NCBI GenBank assembly: GCA_021825585.1
Contig: JAKAGT010000023.1
Coordinates: 1 to 64,000 of the forward strand
Direction: 5' to 3'
Source: Bacteroidota bacterium
Lineage (GTDB): Bacteria > Bacteroidota > Ignavibacteria > Kryptoniales > JAKASW01
Length of the DNA: 64,000 nt
Position 1 is the first letter of the stretch. Each line of letters begins with the position of its first letter. Below the pieces are notes generated by a model. That model worked only from the letters and a program-made list of their open reading frames with translations, was not told the DNA's origin and made no database searches. A program made the translations under genes and the position numbers. This document shows positions 23,195 to 32,571 of the stretch, piece after piece.

Positions 23195-24342
23195 GCGGTT
23201 ACCTCTGAGTTTTTATGCTTTCGAACGTTTTTGGCAGCGAGCTGACCGCATGCGCCATCGATATCCTCTCCTGAATTAGAACGCACAAAGACCGTAATAC
23301 CCTTTTCGCGAAGCCCGTCCGCAAATTTATCTATGCGATCACTCGGTTTTAGTTTAAGTGCCGCGGGATCAATCTGCAAGCCAAGTCTGGACAAATGATC
23401 CAGAGGGTGGTATCGAAGGAGATTTATCTTGAGCGGGATCTCGCCGGACAGCCTGACGAGCCTGGCGATATCCGCATCGGTATCGTTGAGTCTATCGAAC
23501 AGTATGTACTCGAAGGTAATCCGGTCGTGCCTCAACTTCGCAAATTCCTTCACCGCCGGGAGGAGCCGCTCCAGTTTGTATTTCCTGTTTATCGGCATGA
23601 GGAGGGAGCGGACTTCTTCGTCGAGACTGTGCAGGGAGATCGCGAGTCTGAATTTCACGCTCTCCCTAGCGAGGAGCGGCAGCTTGTCGCTGATTCCAGC
23701 CGTCGAGACGGTTATTCCCTTTGCACGGATGTTGATCGACCTGTCATCGGTCAGTATGCCTATCGCTTTGACTACGGCGTCGTAATTCAGAAGCGGTTCG
23801 CCCATGCCCATGAAGACGACGTTTGTAATCCGTTTCCTCGCGTGACGCTGCGCGATAAGCACCTGCGATACGATCTCGCCCGTGGTCAGGTTCCTCGATA
23901 ACTTCATCGCACCGGTCGCGCAAAACTTACAGTCGAGCGGGCAGCCGACCTGGGTCGAGACACACACCGTCTCCCTGATCGATCCCCCCTCATCGGGTGA
24001 TTTTTCTTTCGGGATGAGGACGGTCTCGATCTTGTTCCCGTCTTCAAGCTGCAGAAGGAGCTTCAGAGTTCCGTCGAATTTCGACTCCTCCGAGCCTGCA
24101 ACTTCCGGGTATTTTATTTCGGCTATATCCGAAAGCTTCGCACGCAGCGACTTCGTGAAGCCGGTGATGGGTTCAAAGCCTTCAACCTGCTTCTGATATA
24201 TCCAGTTGAAGAGCTGCTTTCCTCTGTACGGAGCCTCTCCGATATCGGCGAAGAACTTCTGAAGCTCCTCGTCCGTCTTTCCGAGAAGATTCAACCTGGT
24301 TTTGGAACCATCACTTCCTATTGCTTCGAACCGGGCTGTCAT
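23191..24342 (-). CDS. rlmN: 23S rRNA/tRNA adenine-C2 methyltransferase
   Basis: Radical SAM enzyme that methylates A2503 of 23S rRNA and A37 of some tRNAs. The cluster motif CKFCATG, GMGEPLLNYD and the C-terminal methyl-carrying Cys in GACGQLA are all present. The open frame extends to 24414, but the ATG at 24342 (MTARFEAIG) overlaps the previous stop (24339-24342) and gives the usual length of 383 residues. It is translationally coupled on both sides. Confidence 0.95.
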   Translation of the reverse strand: MTARFEAIGSDGSKTRLNLLGKTDEELQKFFADIGEAPYRGKQLFNWIYQKQVEGFEPITGFTKSLRAKLSDIAEIKYPEVAGSEESKFDGTLKLLLQLEDGNKIETVLIPKEKSPDEGGSIRETVCVSTQVGCPLDCKFCATGAMKLSRNLTTGEIVSQVLIAQRHARKRITNVVFMGMGEPLLNYDAVVKAIGILTDDRSINIRAKGITVSTAGISDKLPLLARESVKFRLAISLHSLDEEVRSLLMPINRKYKLERLLPAVKEFAKLRHDRITFEYILFDRLNDTDADIARLVRLSGEIPLKINLLRYHPLDHLSRLGLQIDPAALKLKPSDRIDKFADGLREKGITVFVRSNSGEDIDGACGQLAAKNVRKHKNSEVTA

Positions 24343-25286
24343 AAAGGAAGCTGCGTCCCGACCTTTCTCTCGACGGCCCGCTTGTATACGATGTCCGCAA
24401 TGGCAACGTCCCACGGGGCTATCCCCTGAGACTTGAACAATGTAATCTCATCGTCGTTCTTCCTGGCGGCGTGGCCGTTAAACATGTCGGCGAACTCGGA
24501 GATTTCGCTCCAATGGAGTTTCCCCTTGTCCACAAGAGGGAGAAAATCCCCGCATTCAATTTGTCCCTGCTCGCGGCTGTCTATTACAATAAGGCCGCTT
24601 CTTTCGACAACCCTCTCGTCAAGCTCCCGCTTGACGAGCATGTTTCCCCCGACGGCGTTTATATGACAGCCGGACTTCAGCATGTCTCCAAAGAGGACCG
24701 GCGAGACTGCACTGGTGGCGGTTATCACCACATCCGAGGAAGCGGCATCCTCGACTTTCCTTACAGGTTCGAGCTTCGGCTGCAGCCCGGTCTGCATCCT
24801 CTCACAAAATTTCTCCGCGTGCTCGAAGTTCCTGCTGAAGATTCTTACGGACTTGAATTTCCGGACTGTGGCTGCCGCCGTCAACTGGGTCTCCGCCTGG
24901 TAGCCCGAGCCGATTATGCCGAGAGTCTCGACGTTCTTGCGGGCGAGTATTTTCGTGGCGGCGCCGCTTGCTGCGCCGGTCCGGAGCTGGCCCAGCCTGT
25001 CGGCCTCGATGATGGCGCGAAGCTCTCCGTTCCTGTTGTCGAACAGGAACACGAGGAAGCGGGCAACACCCTTGAAACTCGTATACGCCTTGTAACCGAA
25101 ACAACCGTCTTTTTCGAGCGCGGCCGGCATGAGGTGCAGAAAACCGTTTTGCATCCTCAACCTCGCACGCGGGATGAAGGTCGCCTCCCCCTCCGCAAGC
25201 AAGTTGCCGGCGTTCTCGACCGCCGCCAATGCCTCAGTCATCCCCACCAGCTCGGATACCTGTTCTTCGGTGATATATAATGTCAT
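24339..25286 (-). CDS. ornithine cyclodeaminase / mu-crystallin family oxidoreductase
   Basis: A 315-residue NAD(P)-dependent enzyme of the OCD/alanine dehydrogenase family. It has an N-terminal substrate domain (GFLHLMPAA, GYKAYTSFKG) and a Rossmann domain with GIIGSGYQA (about residues 122-130). Members act on ornithine, alanine, ketimines or related amino acids, and the substrate cannot be read from sequence. It overlaps ypdA upstream (25283-25286) and rlmN downstream by four bases each. Confidence 0.85.
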   Translation of the reverse strand: MTLYITEEQVSELVGMTEALAAVENAGNLLAEGEATFIPRARLRMQNGFLHLMPAALEKDGCFGYKAYTSFKGVARFLVFLFDNRNGELRAIIEADRLGQLRTGAASGAATKILARKNVETLGIIGSGYQAETQLTAAATVRKFKSVRIFSRNFEHAEKFCERMQTGLQPKLEPVRKVEDAASSDVVITATSAVSPVLFGDMLKSGCHINAVGGNMLVKRELDERVVERSGLIVIDSREQGQIECGDFLPLVDKGKLHWSEISEFADMFNGHAARKNDDEITLFKSQGIAPWDVAIADIVYKRAVERKVGTQLPL

Positions 25287-26296
25287 AATTTGGCCAGATT
25301 CTCTGCTATTTGTTTGCCGTGCTCTCTGCCGTTCTCAATGAAAATCTTGTTGCAATCGTAGCCGGCAACTATGGAACCGGCAACGTAGATTCCCGGCACA
25401 TTCGATTCAAAGGTCTCCGGGTCATGTTTTGGAATGCCGGTTTCCTGGTCGATTTCAATTCCCAGACACCTTAGAAAATTAACATCGGGATGGTAACCGG
25501 TCAAAGCATATACATAGTCACACTTGAATTCCTCCACTTTGCCTTTGATGTCTGCTATCACTCTGTCCGGCTTGATTTCGAGCACTTTGGTATTGAAGCT
25601 CGCCTTTATCTCGCCGTTCTTGACCCTGTTTTCGATGTCCGGAAGCATCCAGTACTTCACGCTCTTTCCGAACCATTCCCTGCGGTAGAGGATGGTTACG
25701 TCGACGCCGTGCCTGTACAGGTCGAGCGCGGCCTCGATGGCGCTGTTCTTCCCTCCGATTATGACGACCTTCTGCCCGAAGTGCAGTCCGGATTCCCGGT
25801 AAGTATGGGAAACATTCGGGAGCCCTTCTCCCGGAACGCGGAGCATGTTGGGGTTATCGAAAAACCCTGTCGCAACCACGACTTTGTCGGCGGTGAGAAA
25901 GCTCAGTTGGGAAGTCATCTCGTTCTTGACTTCCAATGTGAAACCTGTCCGTCCGTTGGATATCTTTTGGACTGAAATTACCCTCGAGTTTCCTTTGAAT
26001 TCTATTCCGTGAGACCGCGCCACGCGGGCGTAGTAGTTTACCGCCTCTGCTCTCGTCGGCCGGGGTGAACCGGCGATGAATGGGACTCCACCGATTTCCA
26101 GCAGCTCCACAGTTGAAAAGAAAATCATGCTCGGGGGAAATTTTTGTATGGAGTTCACGATCGCGCCTTTGTCGAGAACGAGAACATTCAAATTTTTCTT
26201 TTTGGCTTCAATCGCGGCGGACAATCCTGCGGGACCTCCGCCTATTACAATCAAATCTCGTTTCATCATAGTCTCATTAATTTGAATTTTATTCAA
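25283..26296 (-). CDS. ypdA: YpdA-family FAD/NAD(P) disulfide reductase
   Basis: Resembles YpdA, the flavoprotein that reduces bacillithiol disulfide in Firmicutes and has relatives in Bacteroidota. The FAD motif VIGGGPAGLSAA (about residues 17-28), the NAD(P) motif VIIGGKNSAIEAA (about 186-198) and the C-terminal flavin signature NVPGIYVAGS are visible. The start may be internal (ATG 26269, MMKRDLIVIGG), as no clear ribosome site precedes either. It heads the coupled operon with the OCD-like gene, rlmN and adk. A truncated paralogue lies at 28.5-29.6 kb. Confidence 0.85.
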   Translation of the reverse strand: MNKIQINETMMKRDLIVIGGGPAGLSAAIEAKKKNLNVLVLDKGAIVNSIQKFPPSMIFFSTVELLEIGGVPFIAGSPRPTRAEAVNYYARVARSHGIEFKGNSRVISVQKISNGRTGFTLEVKNEMTSQLSFLTADKVVVATGFFDNPNMLRVPGEGLPNVSHTYRESGLHFGQKVVIIGGKNSAIEAALDLYRHGVDVTILYRREWFGKSVKYWMLPDIENRVKNGEIKASFNTKVLEIKPDRVIADIKGKVEEFKCDYVYALTGYHPDVNFLRCLGIEIDQETGIPKHDPETFESNVPGIYVAGSIVAGYDCNKIFIENGREHGKQIAENLAKL

Positions 26297-26676
26297 TTAG
26301 GTTGGTTGCTTTCATGTAAACAAAATCTTCGTCGGTAAGATTCACGAATACCGTTTTGACCTCTGCTATAAACGCGGGAAGACGTTTAACGCGGGCCTTA
26401 GTGGGGTGATGCCGCGAGGTCAAGAGGCTGCACATTCTGGTCACCGGGGAAGCGCCGTTGGCGACACATCAGTGAGATAGTGCGATTGACGTGACCACCT
26501 ACGGCTTTCTGACCACCATGTCTAAGGACTATCCGGAAGAACGGGAAGTTCCCAAAACCCCACTCGACGAATGCAATGCCTGTGTGGAGTATATATCCCG
26601 GCACGGACGGACTGTCCATGTGAGAAAGAAAGGTCCATCATCGGATGGCTGGAAGATGTCTGGCAATTAGCAGCCC
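26297..26676. other. intergenic region
   Basis: Nothing recognisable as a gene in 380 bases. It should hold the promoter of the ypdA-led operon. A minus-strand open frame at 26398-26619 has no family resemblance and no ribosome site. Confidence 0.5.
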
Positions 26677-27423
26677 TCAGTTGAAGCCTATGCCGACCTT
26701 CACGTGCAAACCGAAGAAACAGTCCCAGAGATGATAATGCTCCGTCAAGGGAGGAAGCCCGGTCTGTGACCCGCTGTGAACGGCAATGGGAAATACAATT
26801 CTGAGGTCAGGCTCAACGAATACGTACTGCCCGTAACGTCTACTTACTCCCAGAAAAACAGCAGTGTATGTAAAGTTGGGGGTGTCCTGATCTACCTGAC
26901 CGTGTGTATTTCCATTTAGCACCCCTGCCTCCGCCCGGTACTTGTTCAGCGTTATACCTCCGTATATAGATGCCAAATTGTACGGACCTGGCGGCGCATA
27001 CGGTGGACCATGAAACGGAACGCCATCATCCCCGCCCAATCCGACAACATAGTCCAGAAACACCGGGTGAACCCTGATTTCAATCCCAGCATTCCAAAGG
27101 TCCGGCGTGGCCAGGTGATAACTAAAACCCGAGCTAAGGTGCAATGCGTACAATCCAGGGCTGACGAATATATCTGCGCCTACGGACGACGGCCACCAAT
27201 TAAAGTTGATATATTTGGTATAGTTGGTATCAATGAATGCGTAATGGGCTGTGTCGGCCGCGGCATTAGTAACCGCCACCACAAATTTGTGAGAACTTCG
27301 GCTATCAAGAGGAATTGTCGTTGCCATTTGTGTGCTGCATGTTCCACTTTGAGCAGCGGCGCTGTTGCCGGCAACAATCAGCAGCATTGCGGAAACGATC
27401 ACGAGACATTTCTTAGGCTTCAT
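26677..27423 (-). CDS. exported protein of unknown function
   Basis: Not recognised. The 248-residue product has a signal peptide (KKCLVIVSAMLLIVAGNSAAAQ) and a body of alternating short beta-like strands ending in VKVGIGFN, as in outer-membrane beta-barrels of Bacteroidota. It overlaps the upstream small lipoprotein gene by four bases (27420-27423), so the two are probably made together at the cell envelope. Confidence 0.65.
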   Translation of the reverse strand: MKPKKCLVIVSAMLLIVAGNSAAAQSGTCSTQMATTIPLDSRSSHKFVVAVTNAAADTAHYAFIDTNYTKYINFNWWPSSVGADIFVSPGLYALHLSSGFSYHLATPDLWNAGIEIRVHPVFLDYVVGLGGDDGVPFHGPPYAPPGPYNLASIYGGITLNKYRAEAGVLNGNTHGQVDQDTPNFTYTAVFLGVSRRYGQYVFVEPDLRIVFPIAVHSGSQTGLPPLTEHYHLWDCFFGLHVKVGIGFN

Positions 27424-27611
27424 TGTACTAACGGCTGGATGCCAGATACCTTTTTCTCACCCGATTCCTTCATAACTGTGCTATCCGCTTTTTGAACAGT
27501 GCTCACGGCTGTGGGCGATTGTTCATGGTTGAAGTTTTGATTACATGATTGAAACATAGCGAAACTGACGGCCAAAATAAAAATGGCGTGCAAATTTGTC
27601 AAGTGTTTCAT
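27420..27611 (-). CDS. small lipoprotein
   Basis: A 63-residue protein beginning MKHLTNLHAIFILAVSF with a lipobox-like MFQSC, followed by a polar Asn/Ser/Lys-rich tail of about 40 residues. GGAGG lies close upstream of ATG 27611, which is preferred over the longer frame from 27638. It overlaps the next exported-protein gene and is probably anchored to a membrane. No family recognised. Confidence 0.6.
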   Translation of the reverse strand: MKHLTNLHAIFILAVSFAMFQSCNQNFNHEQSPTAVSTVQKADSTVMKESGEKKVSGIQPLVQ

Positions 27612-27887
27612 TTCAGCCTCCTGATCGCTCGTACACATTGGTGAATTGTTGGTTTCTCATAGACACCCTGACGTCGGACGTTCGGTTTTGATACACCACC
27701 TGTACGGATCTGATACAAGCGTTCTCTTATGTCACGTCATCAATCTAAAGCATCCTTCTTGAGACGTTTGCGCGTCGATATTCGTCTGGGGCTCCCCATT
27801 GCAGTGGTAAATTCTAAATGAGGGAGAACCGACGACCTTGGCATCGAAAGCGCTACATTCGGATGGAATAATCCCCCAAAAATAAGT

Positions 27888-27907
27888 ATGCCTCCTCTCG
27901 GAGGCAT
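27888..27907 (-). terminator. terminator of the tRNA-Thr gene
   Basis: ATGCCTCC (27888-27895) and GGAGGCAT (27900-27907) form an eight-pair stem with a four-base loop. On the minus strand it is followed by ACUUAUUUUU. It begins 15 bases after the tRNA 3' end. Confidence 0.75.
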
Positions 27908-27921
27908 CATTGTTACTTCTG

Positions 27922-27994
27922 AGCTGGCGGACGGATTTGAACCGACGACCTGCGGTTTACGAAACCGCTGCTCTACCAGCTGAGCTACGCCAGC
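27922..27994 (-). tRNA. tRNA-Thr(CGT)
   Basis: A cloverleaf is visible on the minus strand: acceptor GCTGGCG/CGCCAGC, D-arm GCTCAGCTGGTAGAGC, anticodon stem GCGGT/ACCGC with loop TTCGTAA (anticodon CGU, reading ACG) and T-loop TTCAAAT. The T-stem has one apparent T-T mismatch. CCA is not encoded. Confidence 0.9.
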
Positions 27995-28008
27995 ATGCTA
28001 AAACCATG

Positions 28009-28397
28009 CGGGTAAAATATAATTCGCCGGCGGGGAAGTTTCAATTCGAATTCCAACTTCGTTTCCCGAATCCCGAAACAGCACCTCGGTGGACGTCCGG
28101 TTGGTAACGTACTTCTCTGCCTGCGAATGAAGGTGGACCTGCTTCAATCTCCCATGATTTCGTCGTGATCGGCCCCTCTATTCTACGAGGGTCCGGCGTA
28201 ATTCTTCATCTACATCATAAAATTCACGTTCCTATTGACTTTAGCGGAAATGCACGCTAGATAATGAAAAACTCCTCGCGCAAGCGTCGAGGTATCGTTC
28301 GGTCATGCCAGCGAACGCTGGCATCCAGTTTCTGGATTCCGGCTTTCGCCGGAATGACGCCGCGAGCGGCAGGGAATGTAACCCTGAGTGATTCAAG
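28009..28397. other. intergenic region with a palindromic repeat
   Basis: About 390 bases without a gene. The only clear structure is the double-hairpin repeat at 28302-28358, described separately. The region ends at the hydrolase fragment. Confidence 0.5.
28302..28358. repeat. double-hairpin interspersed repeat
   Basis: Two adjacent stems, ATGCCAGCG/CGCTGGCAT (28305-28324) and ATTCCGGC/GCCGGAAT (28336-28355), lie inside outer GTCAT...ATGAC arms. This is the REP/ERIC-like type of short palindrome found dispersed between genes in many bacteria. Confidence 0.75.
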
Positions 28398-28523
28398 GGC
28401 TTTGCTTACGCCGTTGTAAGAAGCGTCTACGGCATGCTCGACGAGCCCACCTACAGCAAGCTGGGGAAGATCTCAGTCCCGACGCTCATCGTCTACGGGA
28501 AGTATGACGGTCTGATTCCGAAC
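28398..28523 (+). pseudogene. fragment of an alpha/beta hydrolase
   Basis: In one plus frame 42 codons read GFAYAVVRSVYGML...SVPTLIVYGKYDGLIPN, the typical segment around the catalytic Asp of alpha/beta-hydrolases (PTLIVYGxxDxLIP). No start, nucleophile elbow or catalytic His is present, and the frame is lost just before the ypdA-like sequence begins in another frame. This is a gene scrap left by a rearrangement. Confidence 0.6.
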
Positions 28524-28542
28524 GCTTATTTACATCCCGGCT

Positions 28543-29619
28543 TCCCTTCAGAACTTCCCACGTGATATGGTTTTCTTCTCCTCACTCGAACAGCTTGAGA
28601 TTGGCGACGTTACTTTCGAACTCGGTTCGTCGGACACGAGGTCAGCCGGAGGAGTACTCGTGCAAAGGGGCATTTACAGGCTTAAGAAAGGTTTCCGCGC
28701 TATGACGAATAGTTCTGCATGGAGAAACGCGTTGAACCCGACATCCTCGACAGGCCAGCCTCTGTCCGGTCCGGGGGACAAATCTTTTCTCAGGAAAATC
28801 GCCGCCGTGATGAGATCGACGATCGAGGCATTGCCTTCCCCGCACCCGACCCGCGCCGAGACCGTAGAATACTACAGGCATGTGGCAGAGTCGTATCAGA
28901 TCGAGTTCAAGGGTAATTCAGAAGTGGTCTCGGTCAAGCGTGAATCGGGCGGAGAGGGATGCTTCAGTATCGGATTCAAGGGCCCTGCCACATCGGATTT
29001 GAGTTTTGTTTCAGCCGACAAAGTCGTGGTGGCAACCGGTTTCTTCGACAATCCCAACATGCTCGGTGTTCCGGGCGAGACACTCCCCAATGTATCGCAT
29101 TTCTATATGGAAGGGGAAACGCATTCCGGGCAGCGGATTATTGTGATAGGCGGAAACAACAGCGCGGTCGACGCTGCGCTGGATTTGCACGCGCACGGGG
29201 CTGTTGTGACACTGGTCCACAGGGGAAAGACCTTCAGCAAGGACGTCAAACCCTGGGTGCGTCCGAAGATCGATGCCCTGCTGAAAGAGAGCAAGGTCAC
29301 GGCACTCTTCAATTGCCGGATCCTCGAAATACGACCTGACAGCGTCGACGCGGAGATAAACGGGGGCAGACGGACGATGCCCTGTGATTTTTTGTATGCA
29401 ATGATAGGTTATCATCCTGACGTCAGCTTCCTGCGAAACATAGGAATCGAAGTCAATGATAAGACAGGGATCCCGAACCACAATCCACAGACATTCGAGA
29501 CAAATGTTCCTGGGATATACGTGGCCGGTGCAATAACCGCCGGATTCGACTGCGATAAAGTGTTCATTGAAAACGGACGGGAGCACGGGAAAGCAATCCT
29601 GAAGAGCACGATGAACTGA
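28543..29619 (+). pseudogene. N-terminally truncated YpdA-like flavoprotein
   Basis: Homology to the intact ypdA at 25.3 kb begins abruptly at SLQNFPRDMVFFSSLEQLEIG (codons from 28543) and runs to the end, including NAD(P) motif VIGGNNSAVDAA and NVPGIYVAGA. The first about 50 residues, with the FAD-binding GGGPAG motif, are missing, replaced by a hydrolase fragment. About 65 residues (28625-28835) are inserted in frame between TFEL and PSPHPTRAE relative to the paralogue. ATG at 28567 could start a 350-residue product, but without the FAD motif it should not work as a reductase. Confidence 0.75.
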
Positions 29620-30079
29620 GGGCGCCGAGGACTTGCATCAACCCCCTCGCCGCTCGTCCCTTGTCCAAGTTGTTCAGGGAACATCTTCATTGCCCCGATG
29701 GTTGTGAATACTGACGATTGATTTGCAATTCAAGTCGATGGGGCAGGGTGCCGCGACAGTCTCCGCTCCGTCCTTCTAAATTTGCGACTTAAAGGAGTCA
29801 GAGTCTGGCGATCGACGAATCTTGAGAAAAGCAGGCACATTATTTTCTTGAACAGAAGGGGCATAATCCTCTTCCGGCGTTTTCTCTCTTACTCCTCGGA
29901 CAGTGTTTTGAAAAATGACGGAACGCTTAATGGAGGGCCAACGCGGAATGACCGGACTTTTGTCACAACTTATGGTTACGGCCGATCCGTACATGGCGGA
30001 GGTTTGGCGTCTTTGCAGTGTGGTTTCTTTCAGCATCAATGGGGTGGGACTTTGAAGGCGAACAGAAGGTGCAAATAGA
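29620..30079. other. intergenic region
   Basis: 460 bases with no gene that can be supported. Overlapping open frames on both strands here (for example plus 29782-30078) show no family features. The ribosome site of the next gene lies at its right end. Confidence 0.45.
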
Positions 30080-31021
30080 TTGACCGGCGACACGGCGAAA
30101 TTCATTAGAGTCGGTGAAATTGTCGAGGTACTCGCGCCATCGGAGATTATCGAGACCCTCGACGGGGATGGAACGCTTGATGGTCTCCCCTTCATGCCGG
30201 AGATGATCGAATACTGCGGCAAGAAGTTCAGGGTTTTGAGTAAAGCGAGCAAAACCTGCGTAGGGATCATGGGCCTGGATCTTACGCTGCAGATGGCCGA
30301 GTTCAAGAATGACGACGTCTTCTTCCTGGAGGGGCTGCGATGCACCGGCATCGCTCATGGTGGATGCGGCAGGAGTTGTCGTTTATTCTGGAAGGCGGCC
30401 TGGCTCAGGAAAGCAGCCGGGCAGGCCGAAGCTGGACCGACATGCCAGGCAGATTCGGAGAAGCTGAGAGGCCGCCTGAAGACCAGGCGGGATGAGAAGA
30501 CGTACTTCTGTCAATCAACCCGACTCCGGGAGTCCACCGGCACCATTTCCCGATCGAAGAAGATAGTAAAAACATGTGAGGACCTTCTCTCCGGCTCCTG
30601 CACGGGCACTGATGCAATAATGGCAACCACGAGCCCGGTTGTACGGAAACTCCTGGAGAAGCTTAAGCCTGCCAATCCCGGGAAGACGATCCTGAGCACA
30701 CCGGAAGAGACGCTAAGCCTTCAGCCGGGGGAGATCGTCGATGTTAAGCCTATCCGGGAAATTGAAGCCACGCTCGATGCAAATGGGAAGAACAGGGGAC
30801 TGGCCTTCATCCCGGACATGAAGAGATATTGCGGCAAGCGTTTCAGGGTGAGAAGCCGCATCGAAAGAATTATTCTGGAACACAGCGGCGAAATGGTCGA
30901 GGTGAGGGATACCGTCCTGCTGGAGAAAAACACCTGCACCTACGACCATACGTTCGGGGGGTGTCCCCGGAATGAATTCAATTACTGGAGAGAGATCTGG
31001 CTCAGAAGGGTTCATCAATGA
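30080..31021 (+). CDS. tandem-domain cysteine-rich protein of unknown function
   Basis: The 313-residue product contains two copies of one domain (about residues 10-110 and 215-312). Shared motifs are GEIVEV/GEIVDV, ETLD/ATLD, LPFMPEM/LAFIPDM, YCGKKFRV/YCGKRFRV and a C-terminal block with HGGC or FGGCP followed by W..AWLR or W.EIWLR. Conserved cysteines and histidines suggest metal binding. Single-domain relatives are, as far as I recall, small hypothetical proteins near surface-polysaccharide or peptide-synthesis genes. The linker (110-210) is basic and low-complexity. The start is TTG at 30080, with AGAAGGT about ten bases upstream. Confidence 0.6.
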   Translation: MTGDTAKFIRVGEIVEVLAPSEIIETLDGDGTLDGLPFMPEMIEYCGKKFRVLSKASKTCVGIMGLDLTLQMAEFKNDDVFFLEGLRCTGIAHGGCGRSCRLFWKAAWLRKAAGQAEAGPTCQADSEKLRGRLKTRRDEKTYFCQSTRLRESTGTISRSKKIVKTCEDLLSGSCTGTDAIMATTSPVVRKLLEKLKPANPGKTILSTPEETLSLQPGEIVDVKPIREIEATLDANGKNRGLAFIPDMKRYCGKRFRVRSRIERIILEHSGEMVEVRDTVLLEKNTCTYDHTFGGCPRNEFNYWREIWLRRVHQ

Positions 31022-31274
31022 CCTTCAGAATTGCCGTGACGTAATTCCATTTCTTCACTAATTCCGCCGACAGCGCTCCGGCTGCCCGCGGCTGCCGGAG
31101 CCGGCTCAACCGCTGACCAGCTGGCGCCCAATTGTCAAAGGTGCAGTGGACTTCTTCCCAAATACGCGTCTCAAAACCAACCGGCCTGTTGCGGGACAGA
31201 TGCCCTTGGCTGAAGTCATGGCATTACCCCGGCTTCCAAAAACTTTTTCACAATAACTCTCGTCTTACTAGTGC

Positions 31275-31874
31275 ATGCCTGACAATGCAGAATCGGAACT
31301 TATCGCGAGGTTCAAGGCCGGAGACCTTTTCGTCTTCAACCTCATTACGAGAATGTGGTACGAGAAAATTTTGAGCTTCTTGTACAGATTTCTCGCAGAT
31401 ATCGACGAATCGGAAGATGTCTGCCAGAAGACATTCATAACGGCTTATTCCAGACTCAACCAGCTGAACGAGAACGATAAGTTCGCGCCATGGTTATACA
31501 GGATCGCCCACAACTGCGCGCTCGATCATATCCGGGACCGGAAGAACGGCTTCGGCAGCAAAACGGGGTTACGCACGGACGGTACAGACGAGACCGCGGA
31601 CTTTCCGGAAACAGACCCGGTTGACCTGGAGGGGCGGATCGACGGGATCGCGCTGCGGCGCCTGTGCGAGAGGGCGCTGACTTCGATTCCTGACGAACAG
31701 CGGGTCGTGATTGTGATGAAGCTCTACCAGGATTTGAAGTTCACCGAAATCGCCGAGATACTCAGCATTCCTGTCAACACTGTGAAGACGCGCATGTATA
31801 CGGGACTTCGCGGTCTGAAGGAATCCCTGAACAAGAACAGATTCATCGAGGAGATTTTGAGAAATGCGATGTGA
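31275..31874 (+). CDS. ECF-family RNA polymerase sigma factor
   Basis: A 199-residue sigma-70 protein with region 2 (about 10-80, ESEDVCQKTFITAY and FAPWLYRIAHNCALDHIR) and region 4 (about 130-185, FTEIAEILSIPVNTVKTRMYTGLRGL). Group 4 sigma factors answer envelope or stress signals. The next gene overlaps its end by 11 bases and encodes a zinc-finger anti-sigma factor, the classical partner. Confidence 0.93.
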   Translation: MPDNAESELIARFKAGDLFVFNLITRMWYEKILSFLYRFLADIDESEDVCQKTFITAYSRLNQLNENDKFAPWLYRIAHNCALDHIRDRKNGFGSKTGLRTDGTDETADFPETDPVDLEGRIDGIALRRLCERALTSIPDEQRVVIVMKLYQDLKFTEIAEILSIPVNTVKTRMYTGLRGLKESLNKNRFIEEILRNAM

Positions 31875-32529
31875 AGATATTAAGGAAGAGATGGTTTCGT
31901 TCGTGTTGGGCGAGCCGGACGAATCCGCGAGCAAAGCGATACAGGCCCACCTTGACTCGTGCGAAAAGTGCAGAGCCGACGCAGCGGAATACCGCCGGAC
32001 ACTCCTCGCGCTCGGCCGCTGGAGTGTGCCGGCCCACGGGCGACCGCCAAATTTCGCGTTCCTCCCTGCCCCTCCGGCGGCGCGTGAAGACAGGGTGCGG
32101 CGGAGACACAGCTATAGAATATTCGTGCCGGCCCTGATTGCTGCCTCATTTGTCGCGTTGTTCGTAACAGCTTCGCTCCTTGGTACACAAATCAGCTACG
32201 GCGGCGGCAAGCTCTCCGTCAGCCTCGGAAGGCCACAAGCCGAAACCGCCGCGGCTGACTCGGCGAGGATAGCGGCAATCGTCGACAGCGTGCGCATGCA
32301 GGACATGCAGCTCGTATCCAAACTGATAGCGGCGAGCGAGGCACGCCAGGCACAACTCTACCGCGCGGACCTGGCTTCGTTTTCGCGACAGATCAACTCC
32401 CGGCAGCGAAGCTATGTCACCTACATGATGGACCATATTTACCGCCTGCAACAGCAGGATCAGATAGCTTATTACCAGTCGTCAGCTGCGCTGAACGGCG
32501 TGGCGAAACTCGCAAGTTCGGTCAGGTAG
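31864..32529 (+). CDS. membrane-bound zinc-finger anti-sigma factor
   Basis: Residues 1-45 carry the ZAS-type motif H...C..C (HLDSCEKC) used to hold the sigma factor. One transmembrane helix (VPALIAASFVALFVTASLL, about 80-100) leads into a periplasmic, largely helical domain. The ATG at 31864 lies inside the 3' end of the sigma gene, so translation is coupled. It should sequester the sigma factor until an envelope signal releases it. Confidence 0.85.
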   Translation: MRCEDIKEEMVSFVLGEPDESASKAIQAHLDSCEKCRADAAEYRRTLLALGRWSVPAHGRPPNFAFLPAPPAAREDRVRRRHSYRIFVPALIAASFVALFVTASLLGTQISYGGGKLSVSLGRPQAETAAADSARIAAIVDSVRMQDMQLVSKLIAASEARQAQLYRADLASFSRQINSRQRSYVTYMMDHIYRLQQQDQIAYYQSSAALNGVAKLASSVR

Positions 32530-32571
32530 ATTTCGTTTCAAGATTCACGTTTCGATAAACAGGAGGGAATT

